Assembly (NCBI RefSeq): GCF_003387475.1
Contig: NZ_QUNO01000009.1
Location: forward strand, 186,001 to 250,000
Direction: 5' to 3'
Source of the DNA: Kutzneria buriramensis
GTDB lineage: Bacteria; Actinomycetota; Actinomycetes; Mycobacteriales; Pseudonocardiaceae
Length of the DNA stretch: 64,000 bases
Shown: positions 1 to 9,110 of the stretch, piece after piece
How positions within the stretch are numbered: the stretch's first letter is position 1
How the letters are laid out: every line of letters begins with the position of its first letter
Notes under the pieces: generated by a model
What the model was told of the DNA's origin: nothing
Seen by the model: the letters and a program-made list of their open reading frames with translations, nothing else
Databases searched by the model: none
Translations under genes and position numbers: made by a program

Positions 1-1
1 C

Positions 2-403
2 GTCGAGTCGATGGAACTGACGGTCAAGCGGGAGGCCGAGGGCATCCAGGCCGTCGACGGCACCCAGGCGCCGCGGCAGATCTGGGGCGGCATGGTGTCG
101 ACGGACGGCAAGATGACGATCACGGTCGAGGATGAGGTCCAGTACCTGAACTTCATCAACAACTCGCAGCCCTCCCTCGACCTGAACTACGCGTTCGGCA
201 CTGGTGTCAACGCCCGGCAGGTCAAGTTCCACCTGAGCAAGGCCGCCTACACCGCGGTGGCGATCGCCCGCGGCAAGAAGTGGGTGCAGCTGGACGTCAC
301 GTTCAAGGGCCGGTTCAACACCACAGACGTCGGGCCGTCCGGCGGGGCGTCGCCGATCGCGGTCACGCTGCAGAACGCCATCACCCCCGGCACCTACAAG
401 TAG
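2..403 (+). CDS. Phage major tail (tube) protein, C-terminal part
   Basis: The frame is already open at the window edge, so this is a partial gene of which the last 133 residues are visible. The product is rich in alternating beta-type sequence and ends in a Gly/Ser/Thr-rich tail. No enzymatic motif is seen. It sits directly before the two tail assembly chaperone frames and the tape measure gene, which is where siphoviruses keep the tail tube gene, so its role as the subunit of the tail tube is inferred mainly from gene order. It could instead be another structural tail protein. Confidence 0.6.
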   Translation, partial: VESMELTVKREAEGIQAVDGTQAPRQIWGGMVSTDGKMTITVEDEVQYLNFINNSQPSLDLNYAFGTGVNARQVKFHLSKAAYTAVAIARGKKWVQLDVTFKGRFNTTDVGPSGGASPIAVTLQNAITPGTYK

Positions 404-437
404 GGCCGGTTTCCTCTACACAGCAAGGAATAACCCC

Positions 438-878
438 GTGAGCAAGACCACTGTGGACCTGGGCAAGCACGGCACGGCGACGTTGCGCGACCCGGAGGAC
501 GTGCCGGAGAAGCTGCGCCGGCGCGTGCAGCGAGCCAACCTCGCCTCGCAGATCTTCGTCGAGGAGCTCCGCACACGCGGCGACATCCCCGCCGACATCG
601 ATCTGTCCGACGTCGACGAGCAGACGACCCGCACCATCGGGCGGATCGTCATGACCGAGCACCCCGAGTACATGGAGCAGCAGCAGGATGCGGTCATCCT
701 GGCGCTGGTCGAGGACTGGCCGTTCGAGTACCCCAAGACCGCCGAGGGCCTGGCGGAGATCCCCGGGACGGCCTACGACAAGCTGCTGGCCGCGTGCAAG
801 GCCCTGGAGCCGCTGCTGAGCCCCAACCTCACGGCGCCGACGCCGCCGGAGGCGGGGAACACCCCTTTCGACAGCTGA
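438..878 (+). CDS. Phage tail assembly chaperone (gpG-like)
   Basis: A 146-residue acidic, helical protein with a GTG start preceded by an AAGGAA ribosome binding site. In siphoviruses the short chaperone and its frameshifted longer form coat the tape measure protein before the tail tube polymerises. The identification rests on size, on position between tail tube and tape measure genes, and on the canonical slippery heptamer near its 3' end that leads into the following overlapping frame. It terminates normally at 876-878 when no frameshift occurs. Confidence 0.75.
   Translation: MSKTTVDLGKHGTATLRDPEDVPEKLRRRVQRANLASQIFVEELRTRGDIPADIDLSDVDEQTTRTIGRIVMTEHPEYMEQQQDAVILALVEDWPFEYPKTAEGLAEIPGTAYDKLLAACKALEPLLSPNLTAPTPPEAGNTPFDS
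863..869 (+). promoter_or_regulatory. -1 ribosomal frameshift slippery site
   Basis: The heptamer C CCT TTC reads exactly in the zero frame of the chaperone as an X XXY YYZ slippery sequence, so both P-site and A-site tRNAs can re-pair after one base of backward slippage. It lies 7 nt before the zero-frame stop. No downstream pseudoknot was modelled. Confidence 0.75.
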
Positions 879-1099
879 GCCGGCTCCGGCTGCACCTGAT
901 CGAGGGTCGTTCGTATCCGGAGTGCCTGCTGCCCATGGAGCCCTGGCGGATCTATCGGCTGTGCCGGATGTTCGGCCGGTTCCCGCGGCCGGGCAGCCTC
1001 GATGACCAACCGGCGGGGCTCAACGACTGGCTGCTGGCCATCGACGACATCTACCGCGAGCTGGACGCGCGCCGGGAACGGGCGCGCTATCCGGCCTGA
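869..1099 (+). CDS. Tail assembly chaperone, -1 frameshift extension (gpGT-like)
   Basis: This frame has no convincing start of its own and overlaps the chaperone in the -1 frame. Slippage at 863-869 would fuse the first 144 chaperone residues to 76 residues read from here, giving a product of about 220 residues. The extension contains a Trp-rich segment (EPWRIYRL) and a basic C-terminus (DARRERARYPA), as expected for the T domain that contacts the tape measure or tail tube. The frameshifting is inferred from sequence and from the strong conservation of this arrangement in tailed phages. Confidence 0.75.
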   Translation, partial: RQLSRLRLHLIEGRSYPECLLPMEPWRIYRLCRMFGRFPRPGSLDDQPAGLNDWLLAIDDIYRELDARRERARYPA

Positions 1100-1120
1100 C
1101 CACACGAGAACGGGGGGTGT

Positions 1121-1609
1121 GTGGTGATCGGCATCTCGACGGTGATCAGCGGGGCCGAGGACGCGATCAAGGAGTTCAACGCGATCCCGCTGCGCGCGAA
1201 CCGGGCGGTGGCCTCGGCCATCCGCACGGTCGAGCGGAAGATCGTGGCCAAGGTCCGCGCCAACATGGGCGGCAAGCCGCGGTGGAACCACCGTGGCCGT
1301 TCCCGGGTCTACGCCACCCCGGTCAATCTCGGCGGTCCCGAGCACAGCCCGCGTGGCGGCGGACCCGGGGTGTTCACCGGCCGCCTCCGCAAGGGTGTGG
1401 GCGGCAGCAGGCCGGTGACCCTCGGCAACACCACCACCGCGTGGGTGGGTGTCGGCGGTTCCCGGCTGAACGAGAACAATCTCAAGAAGGGGCGTCTCGA
1501 ACAGCGCTACCCGTACTTTGAGCCCGGCGTGAAGGCGGCCGAGGACGGTCTGGTCGGCATCTACGAGTCGGCGCTGGACGCCGCGCTCAAGCGCCGTGGT
1601 GGCCTGTAG
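1121..1609 (+). CDS. Phage tail-associated protein of unknown function
   Basis: A basic 162-residue protein with a GTG start (a second GTG follows at once) behind a purine-rich GAGAACGGGGGG leader. The middle is Gly/Arg rich (RGGGPGVFTGRLRKGVGG), reminiscent of HK97-gp10-like minor structural proteins, but this resemblance is weak. Its stop overlaps the GTG start of the tape measure gene by one base, so translation is probably coupled. I do not recognise a specific function beyond a role in tail or head-tail assembly suggested by position. Confidence 0.6.
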   Translation: MVIGISTVISGAEDAIKEFNAIPLRANRAVASAIRTVERKIVAKVRANMGGKPRWNHRGRSRVYATPVNLGGPEHSPRGGGPGVFTGRLRKGVGGSRPVTLGNTTTAWVGVGGSRLNENNLKKGRLEQRYPYFEPGVKAAEDGLVGIYESALDAALKRRGGL

Positions 1610-4407
1610 TGGGCATCGAGAAGGTCGGCGTCGAGGTCACCGGCGTCATCGGTGGCCTCGCGACGGCGATGCAGGGCGCCATCGGCTGGATCAAGAAGGT
1701 CGAGAAGGCGAACACCGACGGTGCCAGCTCGGCGCAGAAGGCCGCCGCGGTCGGCGGGGCGGCGCTCGCGGTGGTCGGCGGCGCCGCGGTCGCCGCCGGC
1801 GTCAAGTTCGTCGGCATGGCCGCCGATTTCGAGTCCTCCCAGACTCGGCTCGCGACCTCGGCCGGCGAGTCGAAGGACAACCTGCAGATGGTCGGCGACG
1901 GCGTGCTCAAGCTCGCCGGCGACGTCGGTGACAGCACCAAGGAGCTGGAAGCCGGCATGTACACCGTGGAATCCGCCGGGTTCCACGGCAAGGCCGGCCT
2001 GGACGTGCTGAAGTCGGCCGCCGAGGGCGCGAAGGCGGAGAACGCCGACTTGGCGACGGTCGCCAACGCGGTCACCTCGGGCCTGAACGCCTACGGCGTG
2101 CAGGCCGACCAGGCCGGCCGCAAGTCGGTCGAGATGACCAACCAAATGATCGCCGCGGTCGGCGCCGGCAAGATGACCATGGAAGATCTCTCGGGCAGCC
2201 TCTCGGCGGTGCTGCCCACCGCGGCCGCCGCGAAGCTGAGCTTCGATCAGGTCGGCGGCGCGATCGCCACCATGACCGCGCAGGGCATGTCCGCCCAGCA
2301 GTCCGCCCAGGACCTGAACAACACTATCGGCGCGCTGCAGGCCCCCAACCAACAGGCGATCAAGGAAATGGCCCAGCTGGGCCTCAACTCCAACGACGTC
2401 GCGCAGAACCTCGGCAAGAACGGCCTGACCGGCACGCTGGAGATGCTGACCAAGGCGATCACTGACCATATGGGCCCGTCGGGTCAGGTCTTGATGAACG
2501 CGTTCAACCAGAGCAAGGCGGCGGCCGCCGACGCCCAGGCGATGATCGACAAGATGCCGAAGTCGCTGCAGGGGTTGGCAAAGCAGTTCGCCGACGGCCA
2601 GATCAGCGTCAACGACTGGCGCAAGGCGCTCAAGGGATTGCCGGTCGACCAGGCCGCGCTCGCGTCGCAGTTCGCCACCACCGAGACCAACGCCAAGGCG
2701 TTCAACCAGCAGCTCCGATCGGGCAGCCCTGAGGCCCAGACCTACAACGCCGCGCTGGAGAAGATGCTCGGCGGCAGCACCGGGTTGACGACCGCGCTGA
2801 TGCTGACCGGCGACCACATGGCCACGTTCCAGCAGAACGTCAAGACCGTCGGCGACGCGGCCAAGGGCGCAGGCTCGGACGTCAACGGATGGGACGAGAT
2901 CCAGGGCACGCTCAATCAGAAACTGAGCCAGGCCAACGGATCCATGGAGGCCCTAGGTATCTCGATCGGACAGAAGCTGCTGCCGGTCGCCTCGCAGGCG
3001 GTCGGCATGTTCGCCGACGTCGCCAAGTGGCTCTCGCAGCACTCGACCACCGCGCTGGTGCTGGCCGGCGTGATCGGCGGCGTGCTGGTCACCGCCATCA
3101 GCCTGTGGACGTTGAGCACCCTCAAGGGATTCGCCACCAGCCAGGCGGCGATGGCCCGCGACATCGTGCAGGGCACGATCTGGCTGGGCCAGAAGATCGC
3201 CCAGTATTCCGGTGCCGCCGCCGCGGCCACCACGCAGGCCGCCGGCGCCGCCGGCCGGTGGATCTACTGGAACGGCGTGATCCTGGCCGACCAGATCAGC
3301 AGCGGCGTGCGGTGGCTGGCGGCCAGGGCGGCCGCCAGCGCGGCTGCTGCCGCCGGCGCGGTCACCTCCGCGGCAAAGGCCGCCGCGGCGTGGGCGGCCG
3401 GCAACGCTGCGATCGTGGCCGACCAGCTCGCCTCGGGCGCGCGGTGGCTGGCCGCCCGCATCGCGACCTACGCCGCGGCGGCCGGCAGTGCCGTCGTGTC
3501 GGCCGCGACGACCGCGGCCGCGTGGATCGCGGCCAACGCGGCGATGCTGCTTGCCACCGGCGGCATCGTGCTTGCGGTCGGGCTGCTCGTCGCCGCCGGC
3601 GTGTGGCTGTACAACCACTGGGACCAGGTCTGGTCCGGGATCCAGGAGGTCGCCGGCACGGTCTGGAACTGGCTGGACTCCAACGTGTTCCAGCCGATCG
3701 GCGCGGCGTTCCGGTGGCTGTATGAGACCTTCGTCAAGCCCTACATCGACCTGTGGATCCTGCAGTTCCGGCTCGTGCAGACCGTCGCGATGTGGTTGTA
3801 CGACAACGGGATCAAGCCGGCCCTCGACGGAATCGGCGCGGCGTTCTCGTGGCTGGGCGACCACGTGATCGGCCCGTTCCGCGACATGTTCGAGGCCCAG
3901 ATCCACGCGGTCGGCGCCGCGCTGCAGTGGGTCTACGACAACATCATCCGCCCGGTCGCGGACGCCATCGGCAATGTGATCGGCGGCATCATGTCGGCGA
4001 TCCACGGCGTGGCCAACGCCGCGAGCGGCATCGGCAACGCCGTCGGCAGCGTGGGACACATGCTCGGGTTCGCCGAGGGCGGCTGGGTTCCCGGCTCGCC
4101 GGGGCAGGCGCAGCTGGCGGTCGTGCACGGCGGCGAGTACGTGCTCTCGCGCGACATGATCGCCGGCCGCGTCGCCCCCTCGGCGGATCTGCAGCTGGCC
4201 ACCGAGCTGGCCGACGGCGCGGCCGCCGGCGGCCGGACGATCAGCGCCGGCGGCGGGGCCGGCGCGGGCGGCGTGACGATCGTCTACGCGCCGCAGGTGC
4301 AGGGCTCGCTGATCGCGGAGCGGCAGCTGTTCGCCGACTTCCAGACATGGGTGCTGACCTACTTCCAGCGCAACAGCACCAACGGGTTGAGCGGGGGGTT
4401 GGCCTGA
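1609..4407 (+). CDS. Phage tail tape measure protein
   Basis: At 932 residues this is one of the two longest genes of the phage block and has the layout of a TP901-type tape measure protein: an N-terminal Gly/Ala-rich helical region, a core around residues 60-300 resembling the phage minor tail/TP901 domain, two strongly hydrophobic segments (near 480-505 and 640-670), long Ala-rich helices between them, and a C-terminal Gly-rich region ending in a VVHGGEYVLSRD motif common in tape measure proteins. It sets tail length and acts during DNA injection. The family rule of about 0.15 nm per residue predicts a tail near 140 nm. It begins with GTG overlapping the preceding stop and ends in a TGATG overlap with the next gene. 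Confidence 0.93.
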   Translation: MGIEKVGVEVTGVIGGLATAMQGAIGWIKKVEKANTDGASSAQKAAAVGGAALAVVGGAAVAAGVKFVGMAADFESSQTRLATSAGESKDNLQMVGDGVLKLAGDVGDSTKELEAGMYTVESAGFHGKAGLDVLKSAAEGAKAENADLATVANAVTSGLNAYGVQADQAGRKSVEMTNQMIAAVGAGKMTMEDLSGSLSAVLPTAAAAKLSFDQVGGAIATMTAQGMSAQQSAQDLNNTIGALQAPNQQAIKEMAQLGLNSNDVAQNLGKNGLTGTLEMLTKAITDHMGPSGQVLMNAFNQSKAAAADAQAMIDKMPKSLQGLAKQFADGQISVNDWRKALKGLPVDQAALASQFATTETNAKAFNQQLRSGSPEAQTYNAALEKMLGGSTGLTTALMLTGDHMATFQQNVKTVGDAAKGAGSDVNGWDEIQGTLNQKLSQANGSMEALGISIGQKLLPVASQAVGMFADVAKWLSQHSTTALVLAGVIGGVLVTAISLWTLSTLKGFATSQAAMARDIVQGTIWLGQKIAQYSGAAAAATTQAAGAAGRWIYWNGVILADQISSGVRWLAARAAASAAAAAGAVTSAAKAAAAWAAGNAAIVADQLASGARWLAARIATYAAAAGSAVVSAATTAAAWIAANAAMLLATGGIVLAVGLLVAAGVWLYNHWDQVWSGIQEVAGTVWNWLDSNVFQPIGAAFRWLYETFVKPYIDLWILQFRLVQTVAMWLYDNGIKPALDGIGAAFSWLGDHVIGPFRDMFEAQIHAVGAALQWVYDNIIRPVADAIGNVIGGIMSAIHGVANAASGIGNAVGSVGHMLGFAEGGWVPGSPGQAQLAVVHGGEYVLSRDMIAGRVAPSADLQLATELADGAAAGGRTISAGGGAGAGGVTIVYAPQVQGSLIAERQLFADFQTWVLTYFQRNSTNGLSGGLA

Positions 4408-6884
4408 TGGGCGTGCTGCCGAACCCGAACTGGCCGGTGGTGTCGGTGGAAGTCGACTGCACCCAGGGGCCGCCGAACCTGGTCGGGGCGAGCCGGATGT
4501 CGCTGATGGCCCCGAACCGGCAGATGGTCGTCGACGAGATCACCATCAAGCGCGGGCGGCAGTTCGAGCTGAACACCATGGAGGCCGGAACCGCCACGGT
4601 CTCGGTGATCGACCCGCTGGAGATGATCAACCCGGCCAACACGGCGAGCCCGTTCAACACCGGCGGGAACACGATCGACTCCTACCGGTGCATCGGCATT
4701 TACGCGTACTGGCCGTTGACCGGGAACCTCTACAACAGCACGGTGTTCGCCAACTACGACTCGTCGTTCGAGTCGCAGGTCGGCAGCTTCACCGCCGGCG
4801 GCGGCACCACGCTGGCGCTGAGCACGGCGCAGGCCTGGGTCGGCACGCACAGCCTGCTGGTCACCCAGGGCTCGGCCAGCTCGGGCGCCTGGCCCACGGT
4901 GCCGTTGGACACCGTGCCGGGCATGGTGCACACCATCGGCGTGCAGGTCTACCTGACCGGCACCGCCACCGTGCAGCTGCGCGTCCCCGACCAGTCCGGC
5001 GCGACCATGACCTCGGCGACCGCGAGCACCCCGGGCGTGTGGACCCGGCTGACGGTCACGTTCACCGCGGCCGACTGCATCACCACGCTGACCGTCGCCG
5101 GCGCGGTCGCCACCACCCCGACCTACTACCTCGACGGCGTGCAGTACGAGTTCGGCGCGACCGCCAGCGCCTACACCGCCAGCGGGCCGCGCCGCTACCG
5201 GCTGTTCTCCGGCTACGTCGAGCAGTGGCCACAGGACTGGGACAAGGGCGGCCAGCGCGGCATCCGCAAGATCGAATGCGTCGACGCGCTCGCGATCCTG
5301 TCCCGCACCCCCATCGTGCAGTCGTACGCGGCCACCGTCGCCGGCGACAGCCCGCTGGTGTCGATCCCGTTCGACAACACCGCGTCGATGACCACCGCCG
5401 ACGTCGGCACCGGCATGACCGGCGCCATCCCGGTGGAGCTGCCCAACTCGTCCAATGGCAGCCTGCAGTGGGGCAGCGACACCAACCTCGACGGCACCAA
5501 GGCGCTGACGCTCAACCAGCGCAACGCCGCCACTCCGCCCGCCGGCGGTGGCGTGGTCACCGGCAACCAGACGCTGTTCGAAATCACGAACCGGCCGATC
5601 TCCCTGTCGACCACCGGCGCGACCGTCGAGATCTGGGCCCGCAACTCCAGTGGTGTCAACAACTTCATGGGGCTGACCGAGGCCATCGACCCGATCGCCG
5701 GCACCGTCAGCGGGTCCTACCTCGACATCGAGACCAACGCCGGAAAACTCCAGTTCCACGTCGTGGACCCGGCATCCTCGACGAACGCGCTGATCAACAT
5801 CAGCAACGTCACCGGCCTGGTGTCAGGCTACCCGGACGGCCAATGGCACTACTACGCCCTGACCTTCTACGCCAACGGCACCGGCCTTGCGCTCACGGTG
5901 GACGGCACCGAGGCTGACTTCGGCATCTCAATGGGCGTGCGGCAGATCGGCTACCTGTTCGCCTTCTTCACGGCGTTCACGGGCTACGGCGACCCGCAGT
6001 CACAGGTCTCGGTGTCCCGCATGGCCGTCTACACCCGCGACATCAGCTCAGGCAACCGGAACAACCACTACCAGCGTGGCATCGGCTACGCCGGCGAGAT
6101 CTCCGGCGCGCGCGTGTTCCGCTTACTCACAGCGAACTGGTCGGCCGCCAACTGGCAGAACTCCGGCAACGGCTACCTGGCGCTGGCCAACGACTTCTCC
6201 TACAACGGCCGGTACATGTTGGACGTGATCCAGGAGATCACCGACACCGAGAACGGCCAGTTCTACGCGACCGGCAACGGCCTGCCCACCTGGGAGGACC
6301 GCACCGCCCGCTACAAGAGCCAAACGCCGCTGTATGTGTTCGGCGAGCACGCCGACTCCGGGGAGATTCCGTACGTGCCGCTCACCTACGGGTTCGACCC
6401 GAATTACACCTACTCGGGCGCCACGCTGTCCCGGCCCGACTCGACGACACCGCTGGTCTACCCGAACCCGCCGGTGGTGAATCCGCCCTACGGGCAACGG
6501 ATCGTGCAGAAGACGGTCCAGTGCACCAACGACTTCGATTTGCAGCAGGCCGCGATGTTCTACACCACGCGGTACGGCAAGACCAAGCTGCGCGTGAAAA
6601 CCCTGTCGGTCACGCCGTCGGCGCTGAATCCGGTGACGCGGCCCAACGCGTGGCCAGCGGTGCTCGGCGCGGAGATCTCCCAGCGGCACACGGTCACCCG
6701 TCGCACCAGCGCTGGCGTGACCATGACCGGCGACCACTACATCGAGTCGCTGAACCACAAGATCAGCGCGAAGTCGTTGACGTGGCAGACGGATTTCGAG
6801 ATGAGCCCGGTTTTCGTTCCCCGCGCGTGGGTTCTGGGTGACGCGACATACGGAGCGTTGGGGTCCAACGCGATCATCTACTAG
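4407..6884 (+). CDS. Phage minor tail protein with lectin-like domain
   Basis: An 825-residue protein whose ATG overlaps the tape measure stop (TGATG). The N-terminal 130 residues look like a distal tail/baseplate domain. Residues around 130-250 form a carbohydrate-binding-like beta sandwich, and roughly 390-560 contain a concanavalin/LamG-like segment (TVEIWARNSSG, then DGQWHYYALTFYANG). The C-terminal third resembles a tail hub or Dit/Tal-type module. It probably forms part of the adsorption apparatus that contacts the host envelope. One TTA codon is present at 6123. The exact tail component cannot be named from sequence alone. Confidence 0.75.
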   Translation: MGVLPNPNWPVVSVEVDCTQGPPNLVGASRMSLMAPNRQMVVDEITIKRGRQFELNTMEAGTATVSVIDPLEMINPANTASPFNTGGNTIDSYRCIGIYAYWPLTGNLYNSTVFANYDSSFESQVGSFTAGGGTTLALSTAQAWVGTHSLLVTQGSASSGAWPTVPLDTVPGMVHTIGVQVYLTGTATVQLRVPDQSGATMTSATASTPGVWTRLTVTFTAADCITTLTVAGAVATTPTYYLDGVQYEFGATASAYTASGPRRYRLFSGYVEQWPQDWDKGGQRGIRKIECVDALAILSRTPIVQSYAATVAGDSPLVSIPFDNTASMTTADVGTGMTGAIPVELPNSSNGSLQWGSDTNLDGTKALTLNQRNAATPPAGGGVVTGNQTLFEITNRPISLSTTGATVEIWARNSSGVNNFMGLTEAIDPIAGTVSGSYLDIETNAGKLQFHVVDPASSTNALINISNVTGLVSGYPDGQWHYYALTFYANGTGLALTVDGTEADFGISMGVRQIGYLFAFFTAFTGYGDPQSQVSVSRMAVYTRDISSGNRNNHYQRGIGYAGEISGARVFRLLTANWSAANWQNSGNGYLALANDFSYNGRYMLDVIQEITDTENGQFYATGNGLPTWEDRTARYKSQTPLYVFGEHADSGEIPYVPLTYGFDPNYTYSGATLSRPDSTTPLVYPNPPVVNPPYGQRIVQKTVQCTNDFDLQQAAMFYTTRYGKTKLRVKTLSVTPSALNPVTRPNAWPAVLGAEISQRHTVTRRTSAGVTMTGDHYIESLNHKISAKSLTWQTDFEMSPVFVPRAWVLGDATYGALGSNAIIY

Positions 6885-6893
6885 GAGCAACGC

Positions 6894-7466
6894 ATGGTCG
6901 CGATGACCGCCCTGACGTCCTTTGTGGATGGCAACATCCCGCATCAGGGAGACCTGAACAACTACGGCACCAACATCGACGCCCTGTGTCAGCTGACCAC
7001 CGGCAAGACCGCCGCCTCGGGCGTGTCGTCCAAGCCGTTGGTCAAGGTGGCGCTCAACGCCAACCAGTCGATCGCCGGAAACACCCTCACCATCCCGAGC
7101 TGGAACGCCGCGAGCGCGAACACGGACAACATGTGGGTGGTGTCCAATCCGACGTTCCTCACGGTCCGCACGGCCGGCTGGTACGCGATTTTGCTGCAGA
7201 CCAGCTGGGCCAGCGGAACACTGACCGAACGCAACCTCGGCATCATGATCAACGGCACCACCGAGAACACCAACAGCGTCGCCAAGAACGACTACTTTGG
7301 CTCGCCCGCAGACAACATCTATTTGCAGGTCACCGCCTACGAACACCTCGCCGTGGGCGCGACGATCTACGGCTACGTCTATCAGACGTCCGGCGGCAGC
7401 CTGAACCTATTGTCCGCCGCCCCCGCGGGGACCTACCTCAGCGCCCGCTGGGACGCCCCGTACTAA
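6894..7466 (+). CDS. Putative phage tail fibre/receptor-binding protein
   Basis: A 190-residue protein with a good AGGAG site before its ATG. The C-terminal 120 residues (TAGWYAILLQTSW, GIMINGTTENTNS, then a YGYVYQTSGG strand) follow the pattern of C1q/TNF-like jelly-roll heads found at the tips of tail fibres. The short N-terminal part would attach it to the tail. Its place after the large minor tail gene and before the lysis genes agrees with a host-recognition role. Fold assignment is by eye. Confidence 0.6.
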   Translation: MVAMTALTSFVDGNIPHQGDLNNYGTNIDALCQLTTGKTAASGVSSKPLVKVALNANQSIAGNTLTIPSWNAASANTDNMWVVSNPTFLTVRTAGWYAILLQTSWASGTLTERNLGIMINGTTENTNSVAKNDYFGSPADNIYLQVTAYEHLAVGATIYGYVYQTSGGSLNLLSAAPAGTYLSARWDAPY

Positions 7467-7476
7467 CGCCTCACGT

Positions 7477-7505
7477 GGTCCGCGGTCGACCAGAACGCGC
7501 GGACC
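7477..7505. terminator. Possible hairpin after tail fibre gene
   Basis: An 8-bp stem, GGTCCGCG with CGCGGACC, separated by 13 nt, lies 10 nt after the tail fibre stop. There is no T tract, so termination activity is doubtful. Confidence 0.3.
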
Positions 7506-7558
7506 CCTCGCTTGTTCCCACGCTGACGGCCACACGGCCCCGACCTCGAGAGGCCGAC

Positions 7559-7990
7559 ATGGCTGACACGCACCCGGTGGTGCACGCCCACGACCAGGCG
7601 ACCACACGCCACTACCTCATGCACTACCCCGCGCACCCGCCCCGGGAGGGCGACCCGCACTACCGCGACTTCGACGAGTTTCGCCGCCGCACCAAGGCGA
7701 CCGCGCAGTGCGCGTTCGCCGTCGAAACCGGCGACACCTCGGAGTGCCGTGGGGGCCTGGAGCTGCACCACACCCACGTCGAGTTCTCGCTGCAACAGGG
7801 CGTGGATCTGGCGCGGTTGGAGCACCTGTATCCGGGCATCGGCAACCCGGACGAGGTCGGGGCATGGATCGAGACCGCGGCCAATCTCGTGTGGCTGTGC
7901 GCTTTTCATCATCGCGGGCACGGCGGGGTGCACACCGCCGCCGCGGCCGACTACGAGGCGAGCAAGTGGGTTCGGGGGTTGATCACGTGA
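7559..7990 (+). CDS. Phage HNH nuclease-like protein
   Basis: A 143-residue protein starting at ATG 7559 behind a GAGAGG site. It has paired cysteines in the first half, then LELHHTHVEF, an Asn in ANLVWLC and a final CAFHHRGHGG, matching the zinc-supported ββα-metal HNH nuclease layout. Many actinophages carry such small HNH proteins; those beside the terminase aid packaging, but this one lies among tail and lysis genes, so a homing or accessory role is equally possible. The stop overlaps the next GTG start (GTGA). Confidence 0.75.
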   Translation: MADTHPVVHAHDQATTRHYLMHYPAHPPREGDPHYRDFDEFRRRTKATAQCAFAVETGDTSECRGGLELHHTHVEFSLQQGVDLARLEHLYPGIGNPDEVGAWIETAANLVWLCAFHHRGHGGVHTAAAADYEASKWVRGLIT

Positions 7991-8262
7991 GCGCAGAGTT
8001 CGGCGTCGAGCACGCATTCGGCCGGGTCGAGGCCAAATTGGACGCCATCGCCAACCAGGTCGGCGGCCATGGCGAGACGCTCGCCAAGCACGACGTGCGG
8101 ATCGGGCAGACCGAGGCCGACATCCGCGGCATCAAGGCCGGCCTGGTCGGCGAGCAGGGACACCAGCGCAACGGCCGACAGATGCTCATGGCCTCGCTCG
8201 CCTCCGCCGGCGCCGGCTCGTTCCTGACCTGGCTGATCACCGCGCTGACCACCCATCACTGA
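7987..8262 (+). CDS. Small coiled-coil membrane protein of the lysis cassette
   Basis: A 91-residue protein read from GTG 7987, overlapping the HNH stop by 4 bp. Residues 10-55 show heptad-like spacing suited to a coiled coil (DAIANQVGGHGETLAKHDVR), and residues 67-88 form a single hydrophobic segment near the C-terminus. The pattern of soluble coiled coil plus C-terminal anchor is common in phage lysis accessory proteins next to endolysin and holin genes. No family was recognised. Confidence 0.7.
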   Translation: MSAEFGVEHAFGRVEAKLDAIANQVGGHGETLAKHDVRIGQTEADIRGIKAGLVGEQGHQRNGRQMLMASLASAGAGSFLTWLITALTTHH

Positions 8263-8273
8263 GGAGGCCCGCT

Positions 8274-9098
8274 GTGCGCACGATGTACGACTCGGTCAAC
8301 GCCGCGGCGATCCCCGCCAACGCCGGCCTGGTCGCCGGCTACGTCGACGGCCGCTACGCCTGGCCTGCGGCGGACTGGGCCCGGTTCCCGCACGCCGTGC
8401 ATGTGCCGATCGCAGTGTTCGCCACCACGAACGCCGGCGTGGTGCTGGACTGCGAGACCGGCGACGCCACACCGGCCCAGTGCCCTGGCTGGGTGCGGAT
8501 GCGCCGCGCCGCCGGCGTCGACCCCACCGTCTACTGCTCGTATTCGGCCTGGTCGACCGTGCGCGCCGCGTTCGCCGCCGCCGGCGAGCCGGCGCCGCAC
8601 TACTGGATCGCCGGCTACCCCGACCCCGTCGACGCCGACGGCAACCCGGTCATCCCGGCCGGCGCGGTCGCCCACCAATGGATCGACCGCGGCCCCTACG
8701 ACGAGTCGATCGTCGCCGAGTACTGGCCGGGCGTCGACCCCAACACCCCGGCTCCCATCGAGGAGGAGAACATCATGGGCAACTGGATGCGCTACGTCGA
8801 CGCGAAAGGCAACGAGGCGTCCGGGCTGCTGCTGGAGTCCGGCGACTTCATCGGCCTGCCACTGCCGAAGACCGTCCGCGACGCGGAGAGCTACTCCAAC
8901 CTGACCGACGGCACGGACGACGCCGGCGCGCAGGGGCGGTGGCAGGACCTCGTCACCAGGTTCGACCGCGACGCCAAGAAGCTGGCCGCAACGGTCACCG
9001 TCGAGGTGAACGGACAGCCGGCCCAGGCCACGCTCAACCCGAGCACCGGCCACTACGAACTCCAGCTGGTGCCGGACGCGCCGGCCACCACGAACTGA
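8274..9098 (+). CDS. Putative phage lysin, DUF1906/GH25-like
   Basis: A 274-residue protein with a GTG start behind AGGAGG. Residues 1-165 follow the Rv2525c-like glycoside-hydrolase-type TIM barrel (DUF1906): an opening strand ending in an acidic residue (MYDSVN), a VAGYVDGRYAWP strand, VVLDCETGD with the expected acidic pair, and a closing AHQWIDRGPYDESI. The last 100 residues are a separate tail-like domain. It sits between a membrane-anchored lysis protein and the holin, so it is the best candidate endolysin here. Substrate is unproven, and a virion-bound muramidase is the alternative. Confidence 0.65.
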   Translation: MRTMYDSVNAAAIPANAGLVAGYVDGRYAWPAADWARFPHAVHVPIAVFATTNAGVVLDCETGDATPAQCPGWVRMRRAAGVDPTVYCSYSAWSTVRAAFAAAGEPAPHYWIAGYPDPVDADGNPVIPAGAVAHQWIDRGPYDESIVAEYWPGVDPNTPAPIEEENIMGNWMRYVDAKGNEASGLLLESGDFIGLPLPKTVRDAESYSNLTDGTDDAGAQGRWQDLVTRFDRDAKKLAATVTVEVNGQPAQATLNPSTGHYELQLVPDAPATTN

Positions 9099-9110
9099 GA
9101 GGCCTGACCA

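Noticed and set aside
1561-2817. Long minus-strand open frame opposite the tape measure gene
   Set aside because: Its product is Arg/Gly/Ala/His rich without motifs, as expected for the antisense of a high-GC gene; the plus strand encodes a clear tape measure protein.
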